48,849 bases of DNA from Hyphomicrobiales bacterium (lineage in GTDB: Bacteria; Pseudomonadota; Alphaproteobacteria; Rhizobiales; Devosiaceae), in the NCBI GenBank assembly GCA_027487555.1, contig JAIYDI010000032.1:71249-120097 (forward strand). The letters are read 5' to 3'. Position numbers and translations under genes: made by a program. Positions within the stretch are counted from its first letter, which is position 1; each line of letters opens with the position of its first letter. Of this stretch, positions 9,458 to 18,450 are shown in pieces. Below the pieces are notes generated by a model that saw nothing but the letters and a program-made list of their open reading frames with translations, ran no database searches and was not told where the DNA came from.

Positions 9458-9895
9458 CTAGCCCTGATCGGCGTCGCCGGCGCGCACCCCGTAGAGTTCC
9501 AGTTTGTGCCCCGTGAGCCGGTAGCCTAGCCGCTCGGCGATTGCATGCTGCAGCCGCTCGATTTCGGGGTCCGTGAACTCGACGATCTGCCCCGTTTCGG
9601 CATCGATCAGATGATCATGATGCGGGCCATCGGCAAGCTCGTAGTGACAGCGACCTTCGCCAAATCGATGTTCTTCGACGATGCCTGCGTCGCGTAGCAC
9701 GCTCAGCGTTCGATACACTGTGGCGAGAGAAATGCGCGGATGTTTGCGGGTGACGAGTTCGTGGATGTCGGTGGCGCTTGGATGATCCTGCGCCCTCGCC
9801 ATCACTTCAGAAATTGCTTTCCGTTGCCCCGTCAGTCTGATGCCGCGTGACCGGCACGCCTCATTTAGAGCTTCGACCGATCGGTCCACAACCAT
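9458..9895 (-). CDS. Fur-family transcriptional regulator
   Basis: A 145-residue ferric-uptake-regulator family repressor. The winged-helix domain (RLTGQRKAISEVMA, HPRISLATVYRTLSVL) is followed by the dimerisation/metal domain with the His-rich GPHHDHLIDAETG. The CxxC pairs that bind structural zinc in many Fur and Zur proteins are absent, as in several alphaproteobacterial Fur/Mur/Irr-like proteins. It is the last gene of a leftward group (two DsbA-like, multicopper oxidase, ZIP) and lies 13 bases after the ZIP stop, so it may control that operon. Its metal cannot be told from sequence. Confidence 0.9.
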   Translation of the reverse strand: MVVDRSVEALNEACRSRGIRLTGQRKAISEVMARAQDHPSATDIHELVTRKHPRISLATVYRTLSVLRDAGIVEEHRFGEGRCHYELADGPHHDHLIDAETGQIVEFTDPEIERLQHAIAERLGYRLTGHKLELYGVRAGDADQG

Positions 9896-9908
9896 CTGCG
9901 ATGCGCCC

Positions 9909-11102
9909 CTAGATCTTGATCAGAGCGGCCGTCGCATACATGAAAGCGATGCCACTGAGAAATCCCCCCAGTGCCGCCGGCGAGTAGAGCGCCGAGCCTT
10001 GTCCCTTGTTGCTGCGGATGAGGTAGGAGCTGACCTCCACGATCACCTGCAGGATAGCACCGGCGCCCACTGCGAGAGCCAACGCCGACCACTGTGGGGC
10101 ATAGGCCAGGCTTCCCAGCCACATGCCGAACACCGCTGGGGCACCAGCCACGAGCGTCAGGGCGACAAAGCTCCACGCTGGCGGCCGCACCTTGAGAATG
10201 GGCGCCGCGATACCGATGCCCTCCGTGACATTGTGGATGGCAAAGCCGACAACGAGGAAGGTCCCGAGGCCTGCCGAACCAGCGGCGAACGCCGCTCCGA
10301 TGGCCAGCCCCTCGCCGAAATTATGCAGGCCGATGCCCAGTGCGATAAAGAAGGCGAGGGCCAGACCTGCCGGCGTGCCCCGCCAGCGGCCAATTGCCAT
10401 CAGCAACAGGAAGCTCGCCATGGCCGCGAGTACCACCATGGCGGGTCCCTGGAACAAAGCAGCCGACTCCGCGGCGAGCTCGAGCGCATCGCCGCTCATG
10501 TCGATCAGCAGGAAGGCCAATAGTCCAACAGTGAGCGCCAACAGGAAGTTCATTCCAGACTGCCCTACCCCGCGCAGCGCCGGATAGAACATCAGTCCTA
10601 TGGCGACCGGCAGAATGCCGACGATGGCACCGACAATGCCTTGTGCTGTGAGTTGCGAGGAGGTCGGTTCGGGCGTCGGCACTGCCACCGCAATTTCGTG
10701 CTCGAATGTCGTACCCGTGTTTGTGACCACGTTGACGCGATGGGCCTCGCCAAGAACCCAGGGATAGGCGAGGCTGAGCCACACGGTGGAGCCGCGCGCG
10801 ATTTTTCCGGGCGGATCCTGCGTAAAGGTCCAATAGGCATCGTCGACCTGCACCTGGGCGATCGTCATGGACTCGGAACCGCCAGCTCGGACTTGCACCT
10901 TTATGCCGCTGCCGTCGAGGACGACACGCTCATAGGTCAGTGCTTCCACTGGGGGTGCGCCGTTGTTGAAGCTTTTGAGCGGATCGGCCGCCACTATCCA
11001 GGCCAGCGCGGCGACGAGCAAAGCTATGGGCAGCAAGAACCATGAGATGCGCTGCCACCTAGGCGCCGACGGCCTGTTCGCAGTAGGTGCGGCATCGGTC
11101 AT
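9909..11102 (-). CDS. ZIP-family metal transporter with N-terminal periplasmic domain
   Basis: A 397-residue membrane protein. One N-terminal membrane segment (WFLLPIALLVAALAWIVA) anchors a ~110-residue extracytoplasmic domain, followed by about eight segments of a ZIP permease with IGLHNFGEGLAIG and FAIHNVTEGIGI, the paired metal-binding HN-x2-EG motifs of transmembrane helices 4 and 5. ZIP proteins import zinc, iron or other divalent metals. The start at 11102 sits one base beyond the multicopper oxidase stop, so translation is probably coupled. The N-terminal domain is unusual for ZIP proteins and could bind metal or a partner. Confidence 0.88.
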   Translation of the reverse strand: MTDAAPTANRPSAPRWQRISWFLLPIALLVAALAWIVAADPLKSFNNGAPPVEALTYERVVLDGSGIKVQVRAGGSESMTIAQVQVDDAYWTFTQDPPGKIARGSTVWLSLAYPWVLGEAHRVNVVTNTGTTFEHEIAVAVPTPEPTSSQLTAQGIVGAIVGILPVAIGLMFYPALRGVGQSGMNFLLALTVGLLAFLLIDMSGDALELAAESAALFQGPAMVVLAAMASFLLLMAIGRWRGTPAGLALAFFIALGIGLHNFGEGLAIGAAFAAGSAGLGTFLVVGFAIHNVTEGIGIAAPILKVRPPAWSFVALTLVAGAPAVFGMWLGSLAYAPQWSALALAVGAGAILQVIVEVSSYLIRSNKGQGSALYSPAALGGFLSGIAFMYATAALIKI

Positions 11103-11103
11103 T

Positions 11104-12246
11104 TCACGCCTCCACAACGTCAAACATCCCCATCCAGCCGAGTTCGGTGAACTCGGCCTGGTGGGCATGGAACATGTACATTCCCGATTCATGGTCACGG
11201 TAAGAGAACTCAAGGATGCCGCGCTGCGCCTGGCATTGCATGATGAGGTCAACAGTCTTCAACGTCGGCGTCAGTGAAGTGCCGGTGTCGAAATAGTCGA
11301 AGAAGTTTGCATGCAGGTGGAACGAGTTGATCGGATCGAACTCGGTCACATTGACGAGATAAATGCGAACGGGCCGCGACTTCTCGATGCGGACTGGCTG
11401 GACGGCATAGGCGTGCGCGACGGTGTTGACGGCATAGAACTCGTTGGCGCCATCGAAGTTGGTGTCGAAGGCGTTCATCACCATCACCAGCTCCTGCCAA
11501 TTCGCGTTCTCGGGTGTCCCCAGCAGGCGAGACTTGGCCACCGCCTCGAACTCAGGATGTAGCGCGGGATCGGGGTCGATGACGAAGGCGCCGTACATCC
11601 CCTTGTGCATGTGCCGCTTCAGCGGAAGCGCGTGGCAATGATAAAGGTGGCAGCCAAAAGGCTTGGCGTCGAACTCGTAGACGAACTCTTCGCCCGGGTT
11701 GATGAGGCCGGCGCCGGGCACGCCGTCCATGCGCCACGAGTGGATGCCGTGAAAGTGCATCGAATGGGGGTGCGAGCCGAAGTTTCTGAATACAAATCGC
11801 AGGCGCTCGCCTTCCTTGGCGCGAAATGCCGGGCCGGGAACACGGCCATTATACGTCCACGCAGGAAACATTACCCCCGGAGCGATTTCGATTTCCTTGT
11901 CCACGGCTTCGACTTCAAAAGTGCGGAGCACCCTCCCGTCCGCGGTCGTCGACAGCGTACCGGTGTCCCACGCTGTAAGGAGGACGGAAGGATCAAAGCC
12001 GTTCGCAGCGTGGTCCACTTCGCCGACTGTCATCATATTGCCGTGGGCGCCGCCATGTGCCGGCGGCGCAGCATAGGGGTCGGTCGCCAGTGCAGGTTCG
12101 GCAGCCATCGCCGACATGTCGTGGCCCTGCATACTCTGCGCCGCTGCGGAAGTCGCCACAGCGGCAGCGCCTCCCGCTGCGACCAATCCACCGAGCAGCA
12201 GGCCCCGCCGCGTCACCACTTCAAATTGAGGCATTTCGTCCTGCAT
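11104..12246 (-). CDS. Two-domain multicopper oxidase, Tat-exported
   Basis: A 380-residue cupredoxin-repeat oxidase. The leader has TRRGLLLGGLVAAGGAAAV, a twin-arginine signal. Copper-binding blocks are HSMHFHGIHS, HLYHCHALPLKRHMHKGM (type 1 ligands Cys, His and Met in the first domain), NSFHLHANFF and YMFHAHQAEFTELG. The C-terminal block lacks the Cys, so the type 1 site lies only in domain 1, consistent with a two-domain laccase-like enzyme or a nitrite-reductase-like relative. A Met/His-rich stretch (MQGHDMSAMAAE) follows the signal. I prefer the ATG at 12246 (GAGG upstream); ORF extension to 12297 is possible. It probably oxidises Cu(I), or other metal ions, in the periplasm. Confidence 0.88.
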   Translation of the reverse strand: MQDEMPQFEVVTRRGLLLGGLVAAGGAAAVATSAAAQSMQGHDMSAMAAEPALATDPYAAPPAHGGAHGNMMTVGEVDHAANGFDPSVLLTAWDTGTLSTTADGRVLRTFEVEAVDKEIEIAPGVMFPAWTYNGRVPGPAFRAKEGERLRFVFRNFGSHPHSMHFHGIHSWRMDGVPGAGLINPGEEFVYEFDAKPFGCHLYHCHALPLKRHMHKGMYGAFVIDPDPALHPEFEAVAKSRLLGTPENANWQELVMVMNAFDTNFDGANEFYAVNTVAHAYAVQPVRIEKSRPVRIYLVNVTEFDPINSFHLHANFFDYFDTGTSLTPTLKTVDLIMQCQAQRGILEFSYRDHESGMYMFHAHQAEFTELGWMGMFDVVEA

Positions 12247-12343
12247 ACGACCGACCTCAGTTGCGAATTGTTCGCAGCTGGTGTACCAACCCGGCACTTA
12301 TGATGCAAGTAGGAATTATTTGCAGAAAAGAGGCGGCCTAGCC

Positions 12344-13198
12344 TTAGCTGTCAGGGCATCGTGTACTGCCGCACTTCCTCAGGTTGGCAATCTTGGTTCG
12401 CAACGCTTCAATCCCTACCGCGCCGGGGATCACCTCGTCCCCGATGATAAAGGTTGGGGTACCGGTGATTTGCAGCTTCTGGGCAAGTTCGTAAGAATTA
12501 TCCAAAGCAGTTCCGACTTCCGGGTCGGCAAGTTTGGTCCGCAGGCTCTCCGGATCAAGACCCAGAGTCGTCGCCTGGCGCAGCGCACTCTCGCCGTCGA
12601 TCTGGCCGCGGCTGGTAAACATGGCCTTGTGGAAGGCCCAGTAGTCTACACCCGCCTTGGCGACCAAAACTCCGACTTTCGCTGCGTCCACCGACCCCTG
12701 CGAGAGGATCGGGAACTGACGAAGCACCAGCTTCAGCTTGGGGTCTTCGTTCACAAGCGCCACCAAATCGGGCATCGTGCTACGACAATACCCACAATTG
12801 TAGTCGTACATTTCTACCAGGGTAACGTCACCGTTTGGATTGCCGACGACAACGGCGCCCTCCGCTGTGTAGATCAGGTCGCGGTTCTCTTCGACCGCGA
12901 GCTTCATCGTTGCGGTGCGCTCAGCCTCGATCTCGGTATTCAGGGCGGTTGAGACGCGCTCGAGGACGCGTGGGTTCGCGAGCAGGTACTCTTCCGCCAA
13001 CGGACCAACGGATTCTTTGGAAACGGAATCGGGACTTGCCGCCGCGGCCTTGGTCAACGCCTCCGAAACCAGTTTCTCAATACGCTGCTCGTCAAGCCCA
13101 ATAGGCGAGCGCGAGACGAGATAACCGCCAAATCCTCCAGCGACAACACCGGCCACCAACACACCCAGGATCAAACTTGTAGAGGCCAAGAGATGCAC
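12344..13198 (-). CDS. DsbA-family thiol-disulfide protein, ScsC/BdbD-like
   Basis: A 284-residue protein with an N-terminal membrane anchor or signal (LILGVLVAGVVAGGFGGYLV), a helical segment of about 80 residues and a DsbA-type thioredoxin domain with active site CGYC in MYDYNCGYCRST and the cis-Pro loop TGTPTFIIGD. The long helical region before the domain resembles ScsC-type proteins, where it mediates oligomerisation and isomerase activity; that similarity is inferred. The start is GTG at 13198, six bases after the preceding dsbA-like stop, so the two genes are coupled. With the DsbD/ScsB-like gene at the left edge it could form a copper-linked Scs pathway. Confidence 0.86.
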   Translation of the reverse strand: MHLLASTSLILGVLVAGVVAGGFGGYLVSRSPIGLDEQRIEKLVSEALTKAAAASPDSVSKESVGPLAEEYLLANPRVLERVSTALNTEIEAERTATMKLAVEENRDLIYTAEGAVVVGNPNGDVTLVEMYDYNCGYCRSTMPDLVALVNEDPKLKLVLRQFPILSQGSVDAAKVGVLVAKAGVDYWAFHKAMFTSRGQIDGESALRQATTLGLDPESLRTKLADPEVGTALDNSYELAQKLQITGTPTFIIGDEVIPGAVGIEALRTKIANLRKCGSTRCPDS

Positions 13199-13203
13199 AC
13201 TCC

Positions 13204-13839
13204 CTAGGTCAGCAAAGGATCGATCTCGGCGGCGAGATCGGTCAGGTTCAGGACGCCGGTTTTGTGCTTGCCGTTGATGTAGAACGTGGGGGTTCCAGTG
13301 AGGTGGAAGTCGTTGACCGCCTGATCCCGGGCCTTTTCCATGGCATCAAAGGTCGCCTGATCCTTCAGGGCAGCCTCGAAACTTTCCGCGGAGAACCCGT
13401 ATTGCAGCGCTACCGCCTGCAGCGCGTCCTTCGGTGTCGGTGAGGTCGACCACTGGTCTTGAGTCTTGAAGTACGCCTCGAGAAGGTCGAAGTACCGCTC
13501 CCCCGGGGCGGCATTGGCCAATAGAAAGACAACGGCGTCGGGGACGTTTCGAACAAAAGGCCGGATCACGAAACGGATTTTGCCGGTTTCGATGTAGTCC
13601 GTCTTGAGCGACGGGTATGTCTCCGTGTGAAAAGCAGCACAATGCGGGCAGGTCGGTGACGCATACTCGATCACCGTGACCTTTGCGTCGGCCGGGCCGA
13701 GAAAGCGGTCAGCAATGCCCGCGGGCGCCATCAACTTCCCGACGTCGATGAAATCGCCCTCTTCGGCGACAGTCGGCATCGCTCCGAAGGCGACCAAGGC
13801 ACCCCCGGTTCCGATGAACACGCGGCGAGACACGATCAT
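13204..13839 (-). CDS. DsbA-family thioredoxin-fold protein
   Basis: A 211-residue exported oxidoreductase. The leader has SRRVFIGTGGALVAFGA, which looks Tat-like. The DsbA domain has active site CPHC in YASPTCPHCAAFH and a cis-Pro loop TGTPTFYING. It resembles the single-domain DsbA proteins often found in alphaproteobacteria. The ATG at 13839 has AGGAGGG seven bases upstream, the best ribosome-binding site in this operon, consistent with it being the first gene of a leftward transcript running through the second DsbA, oxidase, ZIP and Fur genes. It is divergent from nothing close; the MerR gene lies just upstream on the same strand. Confidence 0.88.
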   Translation of the reverse strand: MIVSRRVFIGTGGALVAFGAMPTVAEEGDFIDVGKLMAPAGIADRFLGPADAKVTVIEYASPTCPHCAAFHTETYPSLKTDYIETGKIRFVIRPFVRNVPDAVVFLLANAAPGERYFDLLEAYFKTQDQWSTSPTPKDALQAVALQYGFSAESFEAALKDQATFDAMEKARDQAVNDFHLTGTPTFYINGKHKTGVLNLTDLAAEIDPLLT

Positions 13840-13894
13840 GGAATTTCCCTCCTATATTCGCTGCCAATGTACGCGACAAACGACCGATCGAACT

Positions 13895-14347
13895 TCAACT
13901 GCCCGTGACCGAAGGCGCTTCTACGAACGTATGGAAGCGACACTCGCCGTGGTCGGCAAGAATTTCAATGACGCGGCAGGTCTCGACGCGCCCATGCGAG
14001 CACCCGTCGACCATGCGCTGCAACTCCGCCTCCAAGGCCCGAAGGCTGGCAATTCGTTGCCTTACTTCCTCCAGGCGTACCCGTGCAATTGCATCGGCGT
14101 CGACACAGGGCTGGGCCGGTTCGTCCTGCAAATGGAGAAGTGTCCGGATTGCTGCGAGTTCAAAACCCAGCTCGCGTGCGTGCCGGATGAAGGCCAGGCG
14201 ATTGACGTCGTCGTCACCATAGAGGCGGCGGTTGCCATCCGTTCTCTCAGGCGATGGCAGGAGGCCAATCCCCTCGTAGTAGCGAATGGTGGGAACTTTT
14301 ACCCTGCTTCGCTCCGCCGCTTTTCCAATAGCCATGCCTGGCTGCAT
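13895..14347 (-). CDS. MerR-family metal-responsive regulator (PbrR/CadR/ZntR type)
   Basis: A 150-residue regulator with the MerR winged helix (VKVPTIRYYEGIGLL, GNRRLYGDDDVNRLAFI), a dimerisation helix, and metal-binding cysteines at 81, 116 and 124. This Cys arrangement matches the PbrR/CadR/ZntR group for Pb(II), Cd(II) or Zn(II), not the CueR copper pattern. The ATG at 14347 follows AGGAG at seven bases. It is divergent from the P1B-ATPase gene, and a matching operator lies between them. Such regulators bind a long-spaced promoter and untwist it on metal binding. Confidence 0.9.
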   Translation of the reverse strand: MQPGMAIGKAAERSRVKVPTIRYYEGIGLLPSPERTDGNRRLYGDDDVNRLAFIRHARELGFELAAIRTLLHLQDEPAQPCVDADAIARVRLEEVRQRIASLRALEAELQRMVDGCSHGRVETCRVIEILADHGECRFHTFVEAPSVTGS

Positions 14348-14464
14348 GTCAAACTCCTATGATCGCTTAGCATCGTACCAGACGGGCTTACATCGAAAAG
14401 CATGTCGTGCCCAAACGCGTCGACGCGTCGCAGCCGCCCTCAATAGGGGTGATAAGATTACGTG

Positions 14465-14495
14465 TTGCTCCTCTAGTGGCTAGAGGTTGTAGGAA
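14465..14495 (+). promoter_or_regulatory. MerR-type operator/promoter of the P1B-ATPase operon
   Basis: The TTGCTC at 14465-14470 serves as -35. It overlaps a perfect 7-3-7 palindrome, CCTCTAG-TGG-CTAGAGG (14470-14486), which resembles CadR/PbrR operators. TAGGAA at 14490-14495 would be a -10 with a 19-base spacer, the long spacing typical of MerR-controlled promoters. It lies 29 bases before the ATG at 14524. Confidence 0.7.
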
Positions 14496-14523
14496 GGCAC
14501 CAAACAAATGCATGGAGCTCCGC

Positions 14524-16800
14524 ATGACCGACACCAGTATGGATACGCGCTTCCGCGTTGACGGTATGGACTGCGCCAGCTGCGCTACGAAAATCGACAC
14601 CGCCACGCGTCGCATCGACGGGGTTGAGGACGTCTCGGTATCGGTGGTGGCAGGCACGATGACTGTCCGCCACCGACCGGGCGTTGAACTCGGGACCATC
14701 GTCAGCAAGGTGAAAAGCCTTGGCTACCAGGCCCAAATCCTGAAATCGGGTGCCGGCGGCGAGCCGGCGGAGCCTGCGGCGGCCTTGGACAAACACGCGG
14801 GCCATGACCACGACCACAAGCATGACGATGACGGTGACCAACCCAAGGGCAATCATGACTATGACGGCGACAAGCCCAAGGGCGCAGACAAGCGCTCTGG
14901 ATTGCACGGCCACGATCACAGTCTTGACGAGGGGCCTTGGTGGAAAACGTCGAAGGCTCGGCTGACCATCATTTGTGGTCTCGCCATCGGCGCAGCCTTT
15001 GTTCTGTCGTGGTTCCAGCCCGCCTACAGTATGTGGATCTTCACCGTCGCCATGCTGGTGGGGCTTGTGCCGATCGCACGTCGGGCCTTTGTGGGCGCCA
15101 TCAATGGCAGCCCGTTCACCATCGAGACGCTGATGACTGTTGCCGCAGTTGGCGCGGTCTTCATTGGCGCCAGCGAGGAAGCGGCAGTCGTCGTCATGCT
15201 GTTCCTTGTCGGCGAACTGCTTGAAGGCATAGCTACGGGCCGCGCCCGCGCCAGCATCAAGGCGTTGGCGACCCTCGTTCCCAAGGTGGCGCTGGTCGAA
15301 GTCGACGGCCGGACCACAGAGGTTCCCGCCGAGCAGGTCGAAGTCGACAGCATCGTGCTCGTCCGGCCCGGCGACCGCGTTCCGGCTGACGGCACCATCG
15401 TCTCGGGCGAGAGTGCAGTCGACGAGGCTCCCGTTACCGGCGAGTCCGTGCCCAAGCGCAAAGGCGAAGGAGACCAGGTGTTTGCAGGCACTGTGAATCA
15501 GGAAGGAACACTTCGCATCCGGGTAACTGCCGCTGCCGCGGACAACACCATCGCCAGGATCATCAAGCTGGTCGAGGAGGCGCAGGAATCGAAGGCCCCC
15601 ACCGAGCGATTCATCGAACGCTTCTCGCGCTACTACACTCCGGGTGTGATGATCGTCGCCGCACTGATTGCGATCATTCCTCCGCTGGCGTTCGGCCAGA
15701 GCTGGGACGAATGGATCTACAAGGGCCTTGCGGTCCTGCTGATCGGTTGCCCCTGTGCGCTGGTTATCTCGACCCCCGCAGCAATTGCCGCCGCTCTCTC
15801 GGCCGGCGCCCGTCGCGGACTGCTGATGAAGGGTGGCGCCGTACTCGAGGGTCTCGGCAAGATCAACCACATAGCCCTCGACAAGACTGGCACCCTGACC
15901 GAAGGCAAGCCAAAGGTCACCGACATCGTCGGCGTCGGCCGGACCGAACGGGAGGTGCTGTCGCTTGCTGCAGCCCTCGAGGTCGGTTCGAGCCACCCAC
16001 TTGCTAGCGCCATCCTGGGAAAGGCGAAGGAACAAGGGCTCGAGCCTCAGGGTGCCGGCGCCGGCGGGGCCGTGGGGGGCAAAGGCGTCGTTGGCAAGAT
16101 TGGCAATGACGAGCTTTTCCTTGGCTCCCCGCGCGCTGCCGCCGAGAAAGCAGCACTGCCTGCCGATCTTGAGAGCCGTATCACCGCCCTCAACGATGAA
16201 GGCAAGACCGTCTCGGTGCTGCTGGTCAACAACGAGATCGCCGGGGTGATCGCGATGCGCGATGAACTTCGTGAGGATGCGAAGGAAGGCATCGCGGCAC
16301 TCAAGCGCATTGGCGTCGAACCCGTCATGCTGACGGGCGACAACAAGCGCACGGCTGCCGCAATAGCGGCCTCTTTGGGGATCGAACCGCGTGCCGAACT
16401 GCTGCCAGAGGACAAGCAGAGAATCGTCAACGAACTTCAGGCCGAAGGCAAAATCGTCGGCAAGGTCGGTGACGGAATTAACGACGCCCCGGCGCTTGCC
16501 GCCGCAGATATCGGCATCGCGATGGGCGGTGGCACCGACGTCGCGCTTGAGACCGCGGATGCCGCCGTGCTCCACGGGCGGGTGCTCGATATTGCGAACA
16601 TGATTGTGCTGTCGCGTGCGACCACCAGCAACATCGTCCAGAACGTCACCATCTCACTTGGACTGAAGGCGTTCTTCCTGGTCACCACGGTAATGGGGAT
16701 TACCGGGCTCTGGCCGGCAATCCTGGCAGATACAGGCGCAACCGTGTTGGTCACGGCCAACGCCATGCGGCTGCTGGCTTGGAAGGGCATCGAGAAATGA
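14524..16800 (+). CDS. P1B-type heavy-metal ATPase (ZntA/CadA/PbrA type)
   Basis: A 758-residue metal-exporting ATPase. One HMA domain carries GMDCASC (Cys17, Cys20); a His/Asp-rich linker follows (HDHDHKHDDDGD), then membrane segments with the CPC metal site (Cys409, Cys411) in CPCALVISTP, the phosphorylation site DKTGTLTEG (Asp453) and GDGINDAPALA. CPCALVISTP and the late DTGATVLVTANAMRLL are typical of the Zn/Cd/Pb subgroup, not of copper CopA. I chose the ATG at 14524 because GGAG lies six bases upstream and the MerR operator excludes starts before about 14500; ATG 14512 is an alternative. It overlaps lspA by ATGA. Confidence 0.93.
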   Translation: MTDTSMDTRFRVDGMDCASCATKIDTATRRIDGVEDVSVSVVAGTMTVRHRPGVELGTIVSKVKSLGYQAQILKSGAGGEPAEPAAALDKHAGHDHDHKHDDDGDQPKGNHDYDGDKPKGADKRSGLHGHDHSLDEGPWWKTSKARLTIICGLAIGAAFVLSWFQPAYSMWIFTVAMLVGLVPIARRAFVGAINGSPFTIETLMTVAAVGAVFIGASEEAAVVVMLFLVGELLEGIATGRARASIKALATLVPKVALVEVDGRTTEVPAEQVEVDSIVLVRPGDRVPADGTIVSGESAVDEAPVTGESVPKRKGEGDQVFAGTVNQEGTLRIRVTAAAADNTIARIIKLVEEAQESKAPTERFIERFSRYYTPGVMIVAALIAIIPPLAFGQSWDEWIYKGLAVLLIGCPCALVISTPAAIAAALSAGARRGLLMKGGAVLEGLGKINHIALDKTGTLTEGKPKVTDIVGVGRTEREVLSLAAALEVGSSHPLASAILGKAKEQGLEPQGAGAGGAVGGKGVVGKIGNDELFLGSPRAAAEKAALPADLESRITALNDEGKTVSVLLVNNEIAGVIAMRDELREDAKEGIAALKRIGVEPVMLTGDNKRTAAAIAASLGIEPRAELLPEDKQRIVNELQAEGKIVGKVGDGINDAPALAAADIGIAMGGGTDVALETADAAVLHGRVLDIANMIVLSRATTSNIVQNVTISLGLKAFFLVTTVMGITGLWPAILADTGATVLVTANAMRLLAWKGIEK

Positions 16801-17318
16801 TCACGGAGACGCTCATGTCAGAGCGTCCGACCGCCATGTGGTTTGTCGTCCCGGCTCTGGTGATGGCGGACCTCGTCACGAAGTTTTGGGCGCATGCCAC
16901 TCTAGCACCCGCGTCACTTGAGGTTTCGCTGGGAAGCTTTCTGGCCCTGCACCTGATGCAGAATTCCGGTGTGGCGTTTGGCGCGTTGGACTTCGGGACC
17001 GGGCTGGGCAGGCTGATCCCGCTGGGCCTGACGATCGCGCTCGCGGCGGCGGTTGGCATTTGGATGGTCAAGGCGTCCAGCGAATGGCGGCGCTTCTTCG
17101 TCGCACTCATTTTCGCCGGAGCCGCCAGCAATATTATCGACAGGCTCGCCAACGGAGCGGTGACCGACTTCATCGAATATCGCTGGTTCGGCGAGGCGCT
17201 GTTTACCGGAAACCTCGCGGACATCTGGATCAGTGTCGGGGCGATCGGGGCGTTTGGCGCAGCCATGTTGCAACACTTCAGTCGCCCTGCCAAAGGAGCC
17301 ACCTTTCGTGAAGACTAG
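16797..17318 (+). CDS. lspA: Lipoprotein signal peptidase II (LspA), PbrC-like context
   Basis: A 173-residue four-helix membrane protease that cleaves prolipoproteins before the lipid-modified Cys. The two catalytic Asp motifs are visible in NIIDRLANGAVTDFI and NLADIWIS, and the conserved NSGVAFG is present. It overlaps the stop of the ATPase by ATGA (16797-16800); a start at 16815 with GGAG six bases upstream is also plausible and would give 167 residues. An lspA next to a MerR regulator and P1B-ATPase recalls pbrC of lead-resistance operons, so this is probably an accessory copy. Confidence 0.9.
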   Translation: MITETLMSERPTAMWFVVPALVMADLVTKFWAHATLAPASLEVSLGSFLALHLMQNSGVAFGALDFGTGLGRLIPLGLTIALAAAVGIWMVKASSEWRRFFVALIFAGAASNIIDRLANGAVTDFIEYRWFGEALFTGNLADIWISVGAIGAFGAAMLQHFSRPAKGATFRED

Positions 17319-17814
17319 AGTAAAAAGATTCCTCGTGGGCGCTGTTGTCGCGGTTGCGCTGATGTCGCCGACCTCCAGCGCGTTCGCACATGGCTTCGAA
17401 ACCTCGGAGCTCGAAATCATACATCCCTTCCTGCGCGCCACTCCCCCAGGAGCAAAGACCGGGGCTGGATACGTCATCATTCGCAACAGCGGTAGCGAGC
17501 CGGATCGACTGTTAGGAATCGAGATGGAAGCTGCGGCCCGTGTGGAATTCCACCAGAGCGTGGTTGAAGAAGGCATCGCAAAGATGCGCCCCATCGAAGG
17601 CGGTATCGAGATTCCCGCTGGAGGCGAATACCGCCTTGGGGCCGATGGCTCACACGCAATGCTGGTCGAGCTTACCGGCGGTATCGGCCTCGGATTCCTC
17701 GTCGAGGCGACGCTTATCTTTGAGAAGGCTGGGCGCGTTCCGATCACCTTTGAAGTTGAGCCGGCTGGAGCGACATTGGAGTCCGCCGACGCGGAACATA
17801 CTGATGGCCACTAA
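17308..17814 (+). CDS. Periplasmic copper chaperone PCu(A)C
   Basis: A 168-residue exported protein of the PCu(A)C/DUF461 family, which loads copper into the Cu(A) site of cytochrome oxidase together with SCO proteins. It has a signal peptide ending SSAFAHG and the copper-binding set: His in EFHQSV, Met in IAKMRP, and HxM in GSHAMLVEL. The start is GTG at 17308, with AAGGAG ten bases upstream, overlapping the end of lspA by 11 bases. The tail is His-containing (AEHTDGH). Next to the SCO gene, with which it overlaps by 11 bases, it forms a copper-delivery pair. Confidence 0.88.
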   Translation: MKTRVKRFLVGAVVAVALMSPTSSAFAHGFETSELEIIHPFLRATPPGAKTGAGYVIIRNSGSEPDRLLGIEMEAAARVEFHQSVVEEGIAKMRPIEGGIEIPAGGEYRLGADGSHAMLVELTGGIGLGFLVEATLIFEKAGRVPITFEVEPAGATLESADAEHTDGH

Positions 17815-18424
17815 GGCTCCTCTGACCCTGCGGGTGTTTCAACTGATCTTGTGGTCGCTTGTGTTGTTGGCCATAGGCTACATGGTTGTTCCCAGATTCT
17901 TGCCGACCCCGCAAACACCCGAATTTGGTCCAGGAGTTCCGCTTTCGTCGCCGTTTACGCTCGTGAACCAAAACGGTGAGTCTGTTACCGAAGCAGCGTT
18001 CGCAAACAAAGCCGGCGCTTGGTTCTACGGCTTTACAAATTGCCCGGACGTTTGTCCCACCGCGCTCACGGAGATGGCCGGCCTGTTGCAGGCGCTTGGG
18101 GACGACGCCGCAAAGCTGAATGCCGTCTTTGTCACGGTTGATCCCGAACGGGACACGGTGCCCGTGATGAAAGCATACGTTGAGTTCTTTGATCCACGGA
18201 TCGTCGGCCTTACAGGTGAGCTTCCGGCGATAGCGGACATGGCGAAGTCGCGCTTCATCTACTTTGCCAAAGTGCCGCAGGACGACGGCGGCTATACAAT
18301 GGATCACAGCGCGTCGATCTATCTGACCAACGCCAAAGGCGAATTCGTCGGTACGCTCGATGCTGAAGAGCCTCTCACGACCAAGCTCGCAAAGCTCAAA
18401 CGCCTGATCGGTGAAGCCGCCTAG
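17804..18424 (+). CDS. SCO1/SenC-family copper/thiol protein
   Basis: A 206-residue membrane-anchored thioredoxin-fold protein. An N-terminal helix (LILWSLVLLAIGYMVV) is followed by the SCO domain with the copper-binding CPDVC in FTNCPDVCPTALTEM and the distant His in MDHSASIYL. SCO proteins carry copper to, or reduce, the Cu(A) cysteines of cytochrome c oxidase. The ATG at 17804 lies inside the end of the PCu(A)C gene, so the two are co-translated. No oxidase gene is in the window; the pair may serve the chromosomal oxidase or copper tolerance. Confidence 0.92.
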   Translation: MATKAPLTLRVFQLILWSLVLLAIGYMVVPRFLPTPQTPEFGPGVPLSSPFTLVNQNGESVTEAAFANKAGAWFYGFTNCPDVCPTALTEMAGLLQALGDDAAKLNAVFVTVDPERDTVPVMKAYVEFFDPRIVGLTGELPAIADMAKSRFIYFAKVPQDDGGYTMDHSASIYLTNAKGEFVGTLDAEEPLTTKLAKLKRLIGEAA

Positions 18425-18450
18425 TGACCGACTACGATAAGGAGAAAGCG

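Noticed and set aside
14473..16575. A 700-codon leftward open frame over the P1B-ATPase gene
   Set aside because: It is the mirror of a high-GC coding gene, lacks any domain and would run through the MerR operator side.
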